Position numbers and translations under genes: made by a program. DNA of 64,000 nucleotides from Steromphala cineraria (Eukaryota > Mollusca > Gastropoda > Trochida > Trochidae), in assembly GCA_916613615.1 (NCBI GenBank), contig OU744735.1, positions 41,675,468-41,739,467 on the forward strand. Reading direction: 5' to 3'. The notes under the pieces were generated by a model. It was not told the origin of the DNA. It searched no databases and saw only the letters and a list, made by a program, of their open reading frames with translations. Positions 21,232-34,200 of this stretch are shown in pieces. How positions within the stretch are numbered: the first letter of the stretch is position 1; each line of letters opens with the position of its first letter.

Positions 21232-21936
21232 TAATACGTAGAACATTGTTTGCATCAGCAGAAATTGCTACTGCATAATGCTTTGAACGTAGAAGTGATC
21301 ACCTGCATGGGGCGAAGACGTTATTGCATCATAGTATATACATGTAGTTACGTCTTTGCCTGGGGGGAATGATGAAAACATCACGACATCAAGACATCAT
21401 GTAGAGGATTTTTATTCTTTCTAAAATGTCAACGGAATAATTAAGAAGAACGGTTTGAATTAGAAAGGTGTATATTATTTTCATTTGGAGCTTATCATTG
21501 AAGGTAATTGACAAACCGAAGTTCACATTGCACTATGTTACTGAATATATTTACTGACCCTACACACATTAACCTGACCTGGTTTGGTTACTATGAATAG
21601 AAGACTTCTGATTGGATCAATGGCTGGCAGGGGAATGTTACGAACCCGATGAACCGAACAGCGCTATTTATCTCTCTGGATACATGAAAGCCATTGTTGA
21701 CATGTGAAAAGCACGTGTTCACTTAGTGGATCGTTTATGACGAAGCAGAATTATCTGCGTCAAATAAAACTCTCGCCAGTGATCAAACGCTTCTAAAGCC
21801 CTCCCAGTTTCCAATACGCGTGCTTCTAGGAAAGTCTCTTATACTTTCATAGAGAACTTGTATTCGATTTATTTATAAAAAGGTCATTTCAGGCCTACAA
21901 TTGTTTGACATTTCATCATTTAAGTTGGGGGAAAAT
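21232..21936. other. Upstream region of the acetyltransferase gene
   Basis: No transposon match and no coding frame. The promoter and 5' UTR probably lie here, but no element could be assigned. Confidence 0.35.
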
Positions 21937-22265
21937 ATGTTTCTTTATTTCAGCAGTGGGGCGGCATCGCTAGTGCGTTTTATTAGTAGAAACAGCAAGG
22001 ATGTGCAATATTGCGGGTGTTACATGCTCAAAAGACGTGCGTTCCACAACAGTGCAGTGGTAGCGAAGAAATTCACAATCTCTAGCGACACTTCCCCCTT
22101 GATTTCATCCCGTAGTACCCGCCCGCTACATCAGGAGGGCAGGTACGCGCAACGCTCTCTACCCCAAGTTGAGGTACCTGTGTACCCAGAATTCGGAGAA
22201 GAAGATACCGTCAAAACTCAGGTGTTTAAAGGACTCAATTCAGACTTTCCTTGCTTGACACGCAA
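21937..22265 (+). CDS. Acetyltransferase exon 1 (presequence)
   Basis: ATG at 21937 opens [21 protein letters not shown]; a second in-frame ATG at 22024 opens [17 protein letters not shown], an equally good mitochondrial targeting peptide. The exon ends CGC AA before GTAAGT (phase 2), just after the FPCL motif that starts the mature fungal enzymes. A ttatttcag at 21942-21951 could be an acceptor for an unseen upstream exon, so the true start is uncertain. Confidence 0.75.
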
Positions 22266-25200
22266 GTAAGTACATATTTTCATAATATTGCGTCATGTGT
22301 TGTGTAACACCCTACTTTCGTTATCATAAAAGTTATTGATTGTAGGCCTACATGTTCTAGCTCGGGTTTTGTTATAACATTTTACGTTTTAGTGAAAATG
22401 TGCTAGCAGTGATGTCTTTTTGTCCTTTCCTAATGAAAATTACTTTGAAATTCTTCAGGAGGAGAACCTGGATCCCTAATCTCGGACCTTCTTTGGTCTG
22501 TCATCCAGACCCTAAAGCAAAAATATTAATTGATGACCAACCAAGTCTAGAAAAGTATAGCAAGTCTAGATGGCTCTGAAGTTAAAACATCTTCTGGACT
22601 CCATTTTGTTATAATTCATGATTTGTTTAAAAATATTGTCAATATTGCAAACAATACTTCTGAGACTAAATGTTAGTCTAGGACAGTCTTCTGTATACAA
22701 AGTATAACAAATCATTTTCATTTTGGTAACAATGTCAACTTAAAATATAGAATGTATTTTTAGCTCACCTTTACAAAGTAAATGTGAGCTTATGTCATGG
22801 CGCTTCGTCCGTCGTCCGTCTGTCTGTCCGTCCGTCCGTCCGTCTGTCCGTCCGTCTGTCCGTCCGTAAACTTTCAGGAAAAAGACTACTCCTCCTAAAC
22901 GAATCCAGATATCATTCTGAAATTGTAGTATGTTATACCCATGGTGATTCCTCACAGAAAGGTAGACGTTTCAGTTTTGAGAATCCAAGATGGCCGCCAT
23001 GGCAGCCATATTGAATTTTCAATTAGATTTCAGGAAAAAGACTACTCCTCCTAAACAAATCCAGATATCATTCTGAAATTGTAGTATGTTATACCCATGG
23101 TGATTCCTCACAGAAAGGTAGACGTTTCAGTTTTGAGAATCCAAGATGGCCGCCATGGCAGCCATATTGAATTTTCAATTAGATTTCACGAAAAAGACTA
23201 CTCCTCCTAAACAAATGCAGATATCATTCTGAAATTGTAGTATGTTATACCCATGGTGATTCCTCACAGAAAGGTAGACGTTTCAGTTTTGAGAATCCAA
23301 GATGGCCGCTATGGCAGCCATATTGAATTTTCAATTAGATTTCAGGAAAAAGACTACTCCTCCTAAACGAATCCAGATATCATTCTGAAATTGTAGTATG
23401 TTATACCTATAGTGATTCCTCCCACAAAGGTAGACGTTTCAGTTTTGAGAATCCAAGATGGCCGCCATGGCAGCCATATTGAATTTTCAATTAGATTTCA
23501 GGAAAAAGACTACTCTTCCTAAACGAATCCAGATATCATTCTGAAATTGTAGTATGTTATACCTATAGTGATTCCTCCCACAAAGGTAGACGTTTCAGGT
23601 TTGAGAATCCAAGATGGCCGCGATAGCATCCATATTGACTTTTCAGCTGCAGATAACACATCATTATTACTAAATTTTAAGCTTTCATCAAGTGATCACT
23701 CGCACTATATAAATTCTATAATTTGAACTTACTAATCATAATTTTATCTTGAATATAGAATATTAAAGATTGTCATGCAAGTTGTTCTATATTTTAAGTG
23801 TTTCTAAAACATTAAGATGAAAGACAAACATAATTAATTAATTTGTTTAAAATATTTATGGCAATTAGCTGCAAAAACCCAATGACATTAAACATCATGT
23901 TAGATTTTGAACAATGGTATCTCCCTTATATTCCTTTAAATACCACACATAAGGGGTCAACCAGAGTTCAGATATTTCTGTTGAGTCAGCTGCTAGTCTG
24001 TTGCATAATCAACCTGACCCAATTGATATGGTAGAGCATTATGCTATATGGCCATGTGTATGCAATAAGAGTTATGGAAATTAGACTTGTATTCTCATGA
24101 CAGTGATATGTTCTTTCTAAGAATAACAACTTACACAAAACTTGTCACGTGTTTTGTGTTTAGCAATCTACATGATAAGTTGATGTGGAAAGAGTTATTT
24201 TGCATCAGGTTCCAGTTCCTGTGTTTTACTCATATTTGTACCATTTCTATATCTAACAGCAGTTCTTCTTGACACTAAATCAATTTAGGACATAAGCTAA
24301 CTATATTTTGTTAAATTATATAGTACGTTTTTGATTAAACGTCATTATTTATACTTACCGTAGACAAGTGACCTTAGCCTGTTAGCCATATAACATGCAA
24401 TCGACTCATTCCCACTGATGTAATGAAACTTCATTACCCAGAACAATCGGAGTTATCCGCCCGTCACTAGCCCACTAGGTGGCGTGACCTGTCATCCAAT
24501 TAGATTCATTCACATTACCTAGGAGTCCCAATTAACGACGGATACGTAAGAGGGGAGGCGGGCGGGAGTGACGACGGTCACTTGTCTACGGTAAGTATAA
24601 ATAATGACGTTTAATCAAAAACGTACTATTATTTGGATACTAACCTCCGACAAGTGACCTTTAAGCCTGATACCACAGAAGGTGGCGGGAAGGATTCGTC
24701 GCCAGAGCGGTAACTCTCAAGATTGTCCTGAAGGTCGACGACCTAGCTAGCGACTGTTTTAATCGGGAAATTGTCTGACCTCCTAGGTCGACGACCCTCA
24801 ACTAAAACCCACACCACACCATAGTTGTTAGATTAAAATGTGAATTAACCAACTCACTATATGAGTGACTACATCGACGGGTCGGGAGTCACTAATGTGG
24901 AAGGTTGCGCCCCCTACCTTGGGGAGCCCTTGTGGTTCGCTGCTGTGCAACAACCTGCGCCCCTAGACGGCTTACGCCCTCTAGGTTCCCCGTAGAGACA
25001 TCGCGCAAGTAGTGGTTGACGAACGCCAAGCTCGACTTACAAAGCAGCCGGCCATGACGTCCGCCACCGAGAGATTACTGTGATGGCCATTGTCACCAAA
25101 TAGGCTCGAATCTCGTGCGGGTCGGTCTGCGCAGGCCCATATAGGCGTCTACTATCGGCAGACTCCCTCCAACTGCCTCCTGTCAATCTTCAATGAGCTC

Positions 25201-28200
25201 GTTTGGGAGTGGGACAGGAAAACCTGCGCCTCCTCTGTCTCAGTGTCCGCGTCCCCCTATGAAGACACATAGAGCACGCACCGGACATGAGACGTCCCGC
25301 TCGTCCGCCGGTTCGACGGACGGAGAGATTGACGGCAGTGTGAAAGTCCTCGCGTTCGTCAGCGCTTTGGTTCTTGCATTAAACACTGGTGCAAGTCCCA
25401 AAGTCGTTGAACCTCATATCTCACCCCAACCCTGAGCAAATCGCCTTGCAACACGTGCAATTCTGATATCCTGGCCGCTGACCCCATAGCCACCAAGAAG
25501 GTGGTTCTAATGTTGAGACGCAGCAGCGCCGTGTTTGTCAGCGGTTCATAGTGTTCAGATAGGAGGTGATTACGCAACACAACCAAGACCCCCCCTTCCG
25601 GCGGTCTTTACTTTCTAATCGGTCTCCCTGCGAGACTCGTGTTGAAGAAAGAGGCCTTAGGCTCCTTCCCGTGCGCAGGCGGACGGGGAACTCAGTGATC
25701 TGAGTTAGCGTCACTACTCACACATCAAGCCCTTCCCGCCAAAGTCATAAAAGGACGCCCATTGAAATCGTACAGTTTGCGCGTGGAGGACTGCTAAGAG
25801 GCCGCCACTGCGCTGGCCACCGTCTCCCAAAGCCCAGCGCCCTTCAATCCGTCTTCCCTGAGGAGCCTAGATGGGTGGTGAGGCGACCGGGAGTTCCGAC
25901 CTCTGGCGATCGTAGATCACTAGAGGCGAGAGAAGACGGGTCGGCCACTGGTGACACGTAAATTGGCAACTGCTGATTGCCTCGTGTCGCGAAAAGCAGA
26001 CATTCGGTTCGAACACTCGAGGGTGCCACACCCACTCCATGAAACGGAGGATGATCAGGGTGTATACCGCTCTGATTGAGCTGTTCAGATTTTTCACAAG
26101 CGAAACAACTCTATAGCCAGATGTAACAGTGATCCGGCCTAGGCCGATCCCAGTTGTTGATCAAGCAAGCCGATGTTGAGCTGTTTGTGTGAATACACAA
26201 CACCTGGTTCATGCGATGGTTTAACCATCCTCAGGTGTGCGTTACAGACCTGTGTAGACGCGTCAACGTACCACTGACTCTTGTCTAGAGGTTGCCCGAG
26301 GGGCACTCCTGCTAGAGCATGAAGTCGTTCTGCCACTATAAAAGGTGGTGAGTGAACTCTTGCCGCCTCCTGAAGCGGCGGCCGCCAGACTCCTCACGAA
26401 CGTGAGCGCTGAAGGCTATCTGAAGAAGCGAAAGATGGAGTCTCCATCCCCCTCCCTCGTATAGACTTGAGCTGACGTCAAGAACCCTAGAAAGCGTTAC
26501 TACTGCAGGAGCGTGAGAGGCTCACGACCCGCGTGTGCTAACACTTCCCTGTGGCATCCCATGCCTTCCCTGGCGACCAGGGCTTGTCTTAGCCACCGGC
26601 CAGACGCCTAAGGAGACGAAAGTTGTCGTCGGTATAAAACCCCCCCTTGCCTCTGTCCTCAACCTGGAGCCATGGCGAGAAGGCACCGATGTGTCAGACG
26701 GCGAGGAGACCAGCGACACGCTGGTCCAAAGGGAGCAGGCTGATGGACGCCTCCCTGACCGGCGCAATGACGTCGTCCTTAAACGCCTTAAGGTCGAAGT
26801 GATGAGGCGTGGGCGCGATGTAACGCTTCCTCGCCTTCTAGGGCACCCCCACGCCGTGGGGAGTCAGCCGTGAAGGTTATAGGGCCATCCTGAGACGTAT
26901 CCCACGAAAGGGAAGCGTCGGGAAACCATCCAAGTACCAGGGGGTCCCAAGGGACCTGTCCAAGCTCAAGGACCCTAAGTCCGACGCCAGGGAGGACGGT
27001 TCGTCAAACACGCCGACATCCTTACAGATGTCGAGGACACTCGTTCAGCCAGTGGTAGAAATCGAACCCGGGGTGGGTCGACTGGCCGCCCTGGAGCGCT
27101 GTTGCAGCTCACTCTTCCGGATGGAAAAGCGGAAGCACTAGCGCTGCTCCTAGGGAGGTCGGCGCACTCGACGCACCGACTCCCATCCAGCCAGGAATTC
27201 CTGCCCAGGCGGCAGACCACGTGAGGGACGTAGCACGCCGACTCCCGAGAGACACAGCACCCGCAGAACCCCACGTAAGTGGACCCGAGTCAGAGGGGAC
27301 TAGGTCCAATTCGTGAATAAATAGCTTGAGGATAAGGCGGATTATCAAAGAGGAAAGCACCTGGAGCGCTTCGCCAGTATCAAGCAAGAAAGCGTCGCAC
27401 CCCCTGACCCACCAGCGTCAGAAGTGTCAGGCGCTAGTCCCAGGTGGACATGACCCCTTCTGTCCCGCGAACCTGAGCAAAAGAAGCACTACCAAGTGAC
27501 AAGCGTCAATCACCTCTCCAACCAGGTGCTCCCCCTAGAGGGACGCTTCCTTTAGTTAAGAGTGAGATACACGAGCGCGAGGAGCGGCCAAGCACACGTT
27601 AATCCCCGATCAACGGACCGTGAGAGCTCACAAACCAATCAGCGTAAATCATCGCTCCACTCAGGCGTTCCCCCTAGAGGGACGCTCCCCTTAGTTAAGA
27701 GTGAGAGACGTGAGCGCGAGGGGCGGCCAAGCCCACATTAGTCCCCGATCAGCGGAGCGGAAGAGCTCACCAAACAATCAGCGTTGATCACCTCTCCACT
27801 CAGGCGTACCCCCTAGAGGGACGCTCACCTGAGCTAAGAGTGAGAGGCGAGAGGCGGCCAAGCACACAAGCGCACATTAATCCTAGATCAGTGGAGCGGG
27901 GAGAGCTCACAAACCAATCAGCGTCAATCACCTCTCCACTCAGGTGTTCCCCTTACAGGGACGCTCACCTGAGGTAAGAGTGAGAGACATGAGCGCGAGT
28001 GGCGGTTAAGCACACAAGCGCACATTAATGCCAGATCAGCGGAGCAGGGAAAGCTCACCAACCAATCAGCGCCAATCAACTCTCCATTCAGGCGTTCCCC
28101 CTACAGGGACGCTCACCTGATCTAAGAGTGCGAGATGTGAGCGCGAGGGGCGGTCAAGCACACAAGCGCACATCAACCCCCGATCAGCGGAGCAGGGAGA

Positions 28201-31200
28201 GCTCACCAATCAATCAGCTTCAGAGCTAACCAATTAGCGTCAGACGCAATTCCAAGGTAGACACGAACAGTGAGATCGCCTCACCTTCTGTCCCGTGACC
28301 CCGAGCGTCAAGCGCACTACCAAGCTACATGCGTCCCCATCACTCCACTCAGGCGATCTCCCTAGAGGGAAGCTCCCCTGAGTAAAGAGTGAGAGACACG
28401 CGCGCGAGAGAGCGCCCAAGCGCACGTCCAATCAAGTGCCTACTCACTAGTAGACGCTAGGGAAGCGCCCAGGCACGCGCGAAGCGTGTGGCGCTTGCCC
28501 AATCCGTGAACTTGAGCGTCAAGCACACTAATAGCGACACACGTCAGTCCCCCCCCCTCCCCCAGGCGCTTCCCATAGAGGAAAGCTCCCCTGAGTTAAG
28601 AGCGAGAGACACGAGCGCGAGGAGGCGGCCAATCGCACAAGCACACGTCCCAGCAAGCGCATAAGCGCACGTCCAAGCAAGCGCCTACTCGATAGTAGAC
28701 ACTAGGGAACATACGTCCGACACCAGGGAGGACGGAATGTCAAACTCCCCTGCGTCCTCGGAAATAATGAGGTCCGATCTCTCCAGCGACACGTCATGCC
28801 TGTGGCGGCAGACGAACCCTAGGTCAGTCGCCTAGAAGCCTTGCAGCGGCTCTGCGACTCGCTCTTCTAACACCCCTGTCGAACGGGGGGGGGGAAGACA
28901 GCAGGCGACACCCGCGGCCTAATCCAAACGCCACTAGCGTGCGAGACACCTAGCGCCGGGAAGGCGGCAGGTGGCAGGCGCAGGCGAAATCCAACGGCAC
29001 ACGAGTCACCAACCGTCAAGCGCTAACCCAAGCGCCACACGAGATACCTAGCGCTAGGCAGGCGACAGGCGATCAAGTGTAGGCGGCAGTAGCGCTAGCT
29101 GTCACTGCAGCGAGGTAGAGCGACCGTCCGTCGCCCGGGCTGCACGTGCTGCACGACCGCAATCGACAACCCGTGCACCACCAGTCCAAGTTAACACGGC
29201 TGTGTCAACTAGCAAAAACCCCTGTCTGAAACACAGAATTCACTCGCGAGGAATGAAAACGAGAAAGACAGATGGAATACCTGACTAAGGTAAGCAATAG
29301 AGTCAATAAACAACAAAACACGTTAATTAATATAGCTCAATACAATCGGAAGAGATACAGAAACACGTCTGCACACTACCGACTCTGTAATGTGAATGAA
29401 TCTAATTGGATGACAGGTCACGCCACCTAGTGGGCTAGTGACGGGCGGATAACTCCGATTGTTCTGGGTAATGAAGTTTCATTACATCAGTGGGAATGAG
29501 TCGATTGCATGTTATATGGCTAACAGGCTAAGGTCACTTGTCGGAGGTTAGTATCCAAATAATATATTTTTCACAACAATTCATGTTCTCTCCCGTCAAG
29601 TCTATTAATACCACACATAAGGGCTTAGCCAAAGTTCAGGTTTACATGCTCAGCACACTAGGATGCTTCTCCAAATATACGTACACAAAGCCCAATACAC
29701 AAATTGCTACACTCTCCTTAAGGATCTGGGGCTAGCAGCCCTGCCTGCTTGTATATTGCATAGTAATCCTGACCTAATTGATTAATAGAACATAATGGAC
29801 TTTATGGAAAGTATATAAATTGTCTTTATGAAAAATATACTTGTATTCTATCAATAGTAATACTTTTTACAAATAACAATTTAAACAAGTGAAGAATCAG
29901 CTTTTGTGTACAACAATCTGCACGATGAGTTAATATTAACAAGTCAAGAATCTGCTTTTATGTTCAGTTATCTACATGATAAGTTAATAATAGAGGTATT
30001 TTGTATCAGGTTCCAGTTCCAATACCATGTGTTTTATAAATACCTGTAAAAATAAATGATAATTGTATCATGCTGAAGGGGTTCTGGGAACAACATGTCG
30101 TCATAGAAGTCATTATTTTTCAATTAGATTTCAGGCCAAGTACTACTCCTACTAAATCAATTAAGATATCATTCTGAAAAGTGAGTATTTTTTTATATAG
30201 TGATTCCTGACAAAGACGCATTTATTTTATTATCAAGAATCCAAGATGGTCAATATGTCAATTATATTGAATTTTCAATTAGATTTAATGAAATTCATTG
30301 AAAAGAATACATTTCCTGATCAAATCAATGTCATTATATTTGTATTAATACGCTTGTTGTAATATTCATCAACACTATAAATACAGTTACAAAAAACTGT
30401 ATGAATCATCTTTATCTGCGAACAGCCTGAAGCATGACTGTTTTAATAAATCCTTTCCGTTTTACATAATTCCTGACACTTCATATATATGGCAAATAAC
30501 ATAGCCAGTGAGGGATAAATATACATTTTATAATCATCTATATCTGATTACGGTCTGAACAATGATTATCTAGATAATTATAATGATCATTCAATTCAAA
30601 CAAATCCTTTTCAAAAGCATTTAAAATGATTAAATTTGTTTACTCCCAACACTAACTGTTAGGTTTTTTAGTCCATTGTTCCCATGCAATTAATTTATTC
30701 CAAATTGAAAATTTTGGTTAATGAATAACAAATTATCTTTTATTTTGTTTGTCATGCTAATAAAAGATATCATTTAATATTCATCTTCAAAACTAATTGA
30801 ACAGCTGTCTGAACAATTCTTTTTTTACAAAGTCTTTCTCACCAATTCTCTCTGTTTGTTAAGATACTTCAATAAACATATTACTGAGTTGACCTCCAGA
30901 TTATTTCCATTGCAAACCTCTCCTCTACACACACCCCCCCCCCTTTCCCTCCTCCCCTTTTTTCTCCTGTCCTTCCATTGCAAACCTATCCCACATTCCC
31001 TCTACCCCCCCCCCCCCCCCCCCCCCATCCTTCCAGCCCCTCTCCTGCAACTCTCCTCTAAAGAGTATCTGTTTTGCATATTGAAATGAGGGGAGGACAC
31101 TCACTATATGGAATAACAGTAACTTACATAAGAGGATAAGTTACATAAGCTACATGCAGGTGCAAGAGGTCATCATAGGTCATCATATCTAGTAATTAGC

Positions 31201-34200
31201 ATAAACCCCCATGTACCTAGCCTATTCTGACCAATCAGATTGCACTAACATAGGTCAAGATTTAAGATATTCAGAAATCTTCAGTTAGAATTACATGAGA
31301 CATTGACCTGGACAGTTTTCTTTGGCAATTGGACCTATCACTAGCTGAATTTGTGTCAGAGGGATATATTCCAAATGTTTATGTGCATCATTTTTTTAGT
31401 TCTTTGGAAGTTTAGAGTGTGACTAAATGAATACTCACTCCTAAACCAATCAAGATATCATAATGAAATTAATACAGATGCCCACATAAAAGTAGCATTT
31501 TGAAGATTAAAAAGTCCAAGATGGTCACCAATTTAGCCATAGATATACAAAAATGTTATACAAAAACCTACTGCTTGTTAACAAATCATGATTATATCAT
31601 TCTTGTATTAATGTTTGTTCAAACTCTAGTGGTTTCCAACAGAAGAATAGCATTTTAAAAGATAAAAAAATCATGATGGCAGCCATAATCAATTATCATA
31701 TAAAAGATGATTACACAATTCAACCATATTACCACATCATTCATTTTAAGGTGAGCTTCTGTACCCTCGGTACTTTTATTTAAATGTTACAATGTTTAAC
31801 ATGGCTATTCCACCATCATCACAGTCTAAGTAAACCTAGCCTCACTATTATCCGTTACACTGCTATACTGAGTCTAGAAAAGCTTGGTTGAGAGTCGCGT
31901 CAGCCCACGTGACCAAGTTGACCAATCAGAACTGATCTTACCAAGACACAATAGTCTGCCTTCACACGTATAACGTTGGAGGGTCATAGGTCGCAGAAAG
32001 GTCGACTGACGCGACCCTCAACCAGACCTTTCTAGACTCAGTATAGCAGTGTAACGGATAATAGTGAGGCTAGGTTTACTTAGACTGCCATCATCAATGA
32101 ACATTAATGGAGATTAATATTGTAAAGATATATATTAAACCAATATTACCAGTCTGCTGATATATGTTACATGGTAACACAAGTACCGGTATAATATATA
32201 GATAGTATTATATGGGTATTTTCATATCACATTCGGTATCAGCCCGAGACCCCAATATCAGCCCGAGAGCTTTAGCTCGAGGGCTGATATTGGTCGAGGG
32301 CTGATACCGAATGTGATATGAAAATACCCATATCATACTATTTTTATCATATATACTTACCAAACAAACTGTAAAAATAATTGTAACATTTTTAAACTTT
32401 AATTCCTAACATTAACATGTGGCTGATTTTATCCGTTTGGATAACTAACTCAATACCAATAAACATTCAGCCCCCGAGCCTTCCTCTCTTGCGGCTTTTG
32501 AGTTCATTTAATCTCTGGTTGAATACCAAACTAGAAAGAAAGGTTGTGTCAATAATCAAACTGACAAATCCTATCCGTAAGTAACTGCAGCGTTTTTGCG
32601 ATGTCGGACACGTTTTAACGTCAGCTGTACAAAGGGAGAGAACTCTAAATTCCTCGCGACTTCGATCCTTTTTTGTGCGCTCGTTGCTTAGGGTTTCACG
32701 TTCAAGTCCCTTGACGACGGGCTGATACAGGTTTTTGCCCTTGACGACGGGCTGATACAGGTTATCTGCCCTGCTGGCTGATACAGGTGCTTGACGAAGG
32801 GTGTATCGTGCATTCAAAATCTCTGTATTTATAAGCATGTATATGATAAATTTCTACAATGTGTTCAGCAGATGGTACTTTAGACATTTTCATTTTACAA
32901 TAGAAAATTTATTCAAAGTTTGTTCATCTGAGGGTTTAAAAGCAGCTGATCATTTTTTTTTGTGTAGAAAATAATATTACCCAATCTTAGAGTGCAAGAT
33001 GTAAGAAAAGGTTATGACTTAGTTGCCTTATATTTGAAATTGAAAAATTAGTCCATTTATTTGCTTCAAGTTTGGATATCCCTGTGTTTCCAACAAGGGA
33101 TTTGTATTAAAAGAAATATTTCGTATAAATAACTAAAAAGCTGTGAAATATGAACATTTTAGATAGTGGCCACAACCCCCCCCCCCCCCCCTCGCAGAAA
33201 AAGTGCTGGTCCCCATCAAAGTGGAAAGAATTCCCTATTTTACTACTAAAAAAAGTTTATTTCTTGCCTTGTGTTACACTTTTGTTATTGCAATTGTAAA
33301 AACAACACCAGACCGCAGAGGGCCAAAATGACACCTTAAAGTACATCAAATTTCAAACAAATGAAGTAAATATTATATTATACTTCATAAACATAACCTA
33401 CTCACTGAGCAACATTAGGCTATAATAGAGTCTCAAGTGGCCAGTCAACCAAAAACCACACTTTGGTAATCTGAATAAATGTTGTTTGTCAGCTGTTTTC
33501 TGCTGCTGAAGATATGCTGACTCAGTTATGGTTTGTCTTTGTGAATGATGAATGGAGTGAATTGACTGATGAAAGGGGTGTATTTCCTTGCCTTAACCCA
33601 TGTTTAACTAATGGGATTTTTCATGCTTTGAACTCACACAATGTCAAAATTGTCAATATTGATAAAACATCTACCATTAGGTTATTTTCCATGCTTTTAA
33701 TCTCTTCCTATTGGCTATGTCTGAAATTTCTGCTTTTGAACCCATTGGTTAATATTTCTAAGCTTTAGGCTCACTCCATTGGGTAAATTTCCATTCTCTT
33801 AAACTTATACCATTGGGTTTATTTCCATCATTTACAAATCATATCATTGGTAATTCAGTAGAACTCGGATATAGCAAACAATCAGATATAGTGAACACAT
33901 TTTCAAGTACCATCCCCATATAATATCATTAAAATTATATGCATATAGCGAATACCGGATATAGCGAACTAAATTCTTTGGTCCCTTGAAGTTCGTTATA
34001 TTCGTGTTCTAACTCGGATATAGCAAACAATCAGATATAGTGAACACATTTTCAAGTACCATCCCTATATAATATCATTAAAATTATATGCGTATAGCGA
34101 ATACCGGATATAGCGAACTAAATTCTTTGGTCCCTTGGAGTTCGTTATATTCGTGTTCTAACTCGGATATAGCGAACAATCGGATATAGTGAACACATTT

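Larger units (their letters stand above)
24321..29562 (-). mobile_element. DIRS-like tyrosine-recombinase retrotransposon
   Basis: About 5.2 kb, GC-rich against an AT-rich host. Inverted terminal repeats of about 153 bp (24364-24517 and 29389-29541) are essentially identical. An internal complementary region at 24576-24660 is the exact complement of the left tip joined to the complement of the right tip, the hallmark of DIRS1-type elements. Minus-strand coding relics are in DIRS order: RT-like, RNase H-like, tyrosine recombinase. Reading frames are broken, so this copy looks dead, although its ends are well kept. Confidence 0.88.

Noticed and set aside
32467..32838. 123-codon minus-strand open frame
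   Set aside because: Part of it is a short tandem repeat and nothing in it matches a known domain; no splice context supports it.
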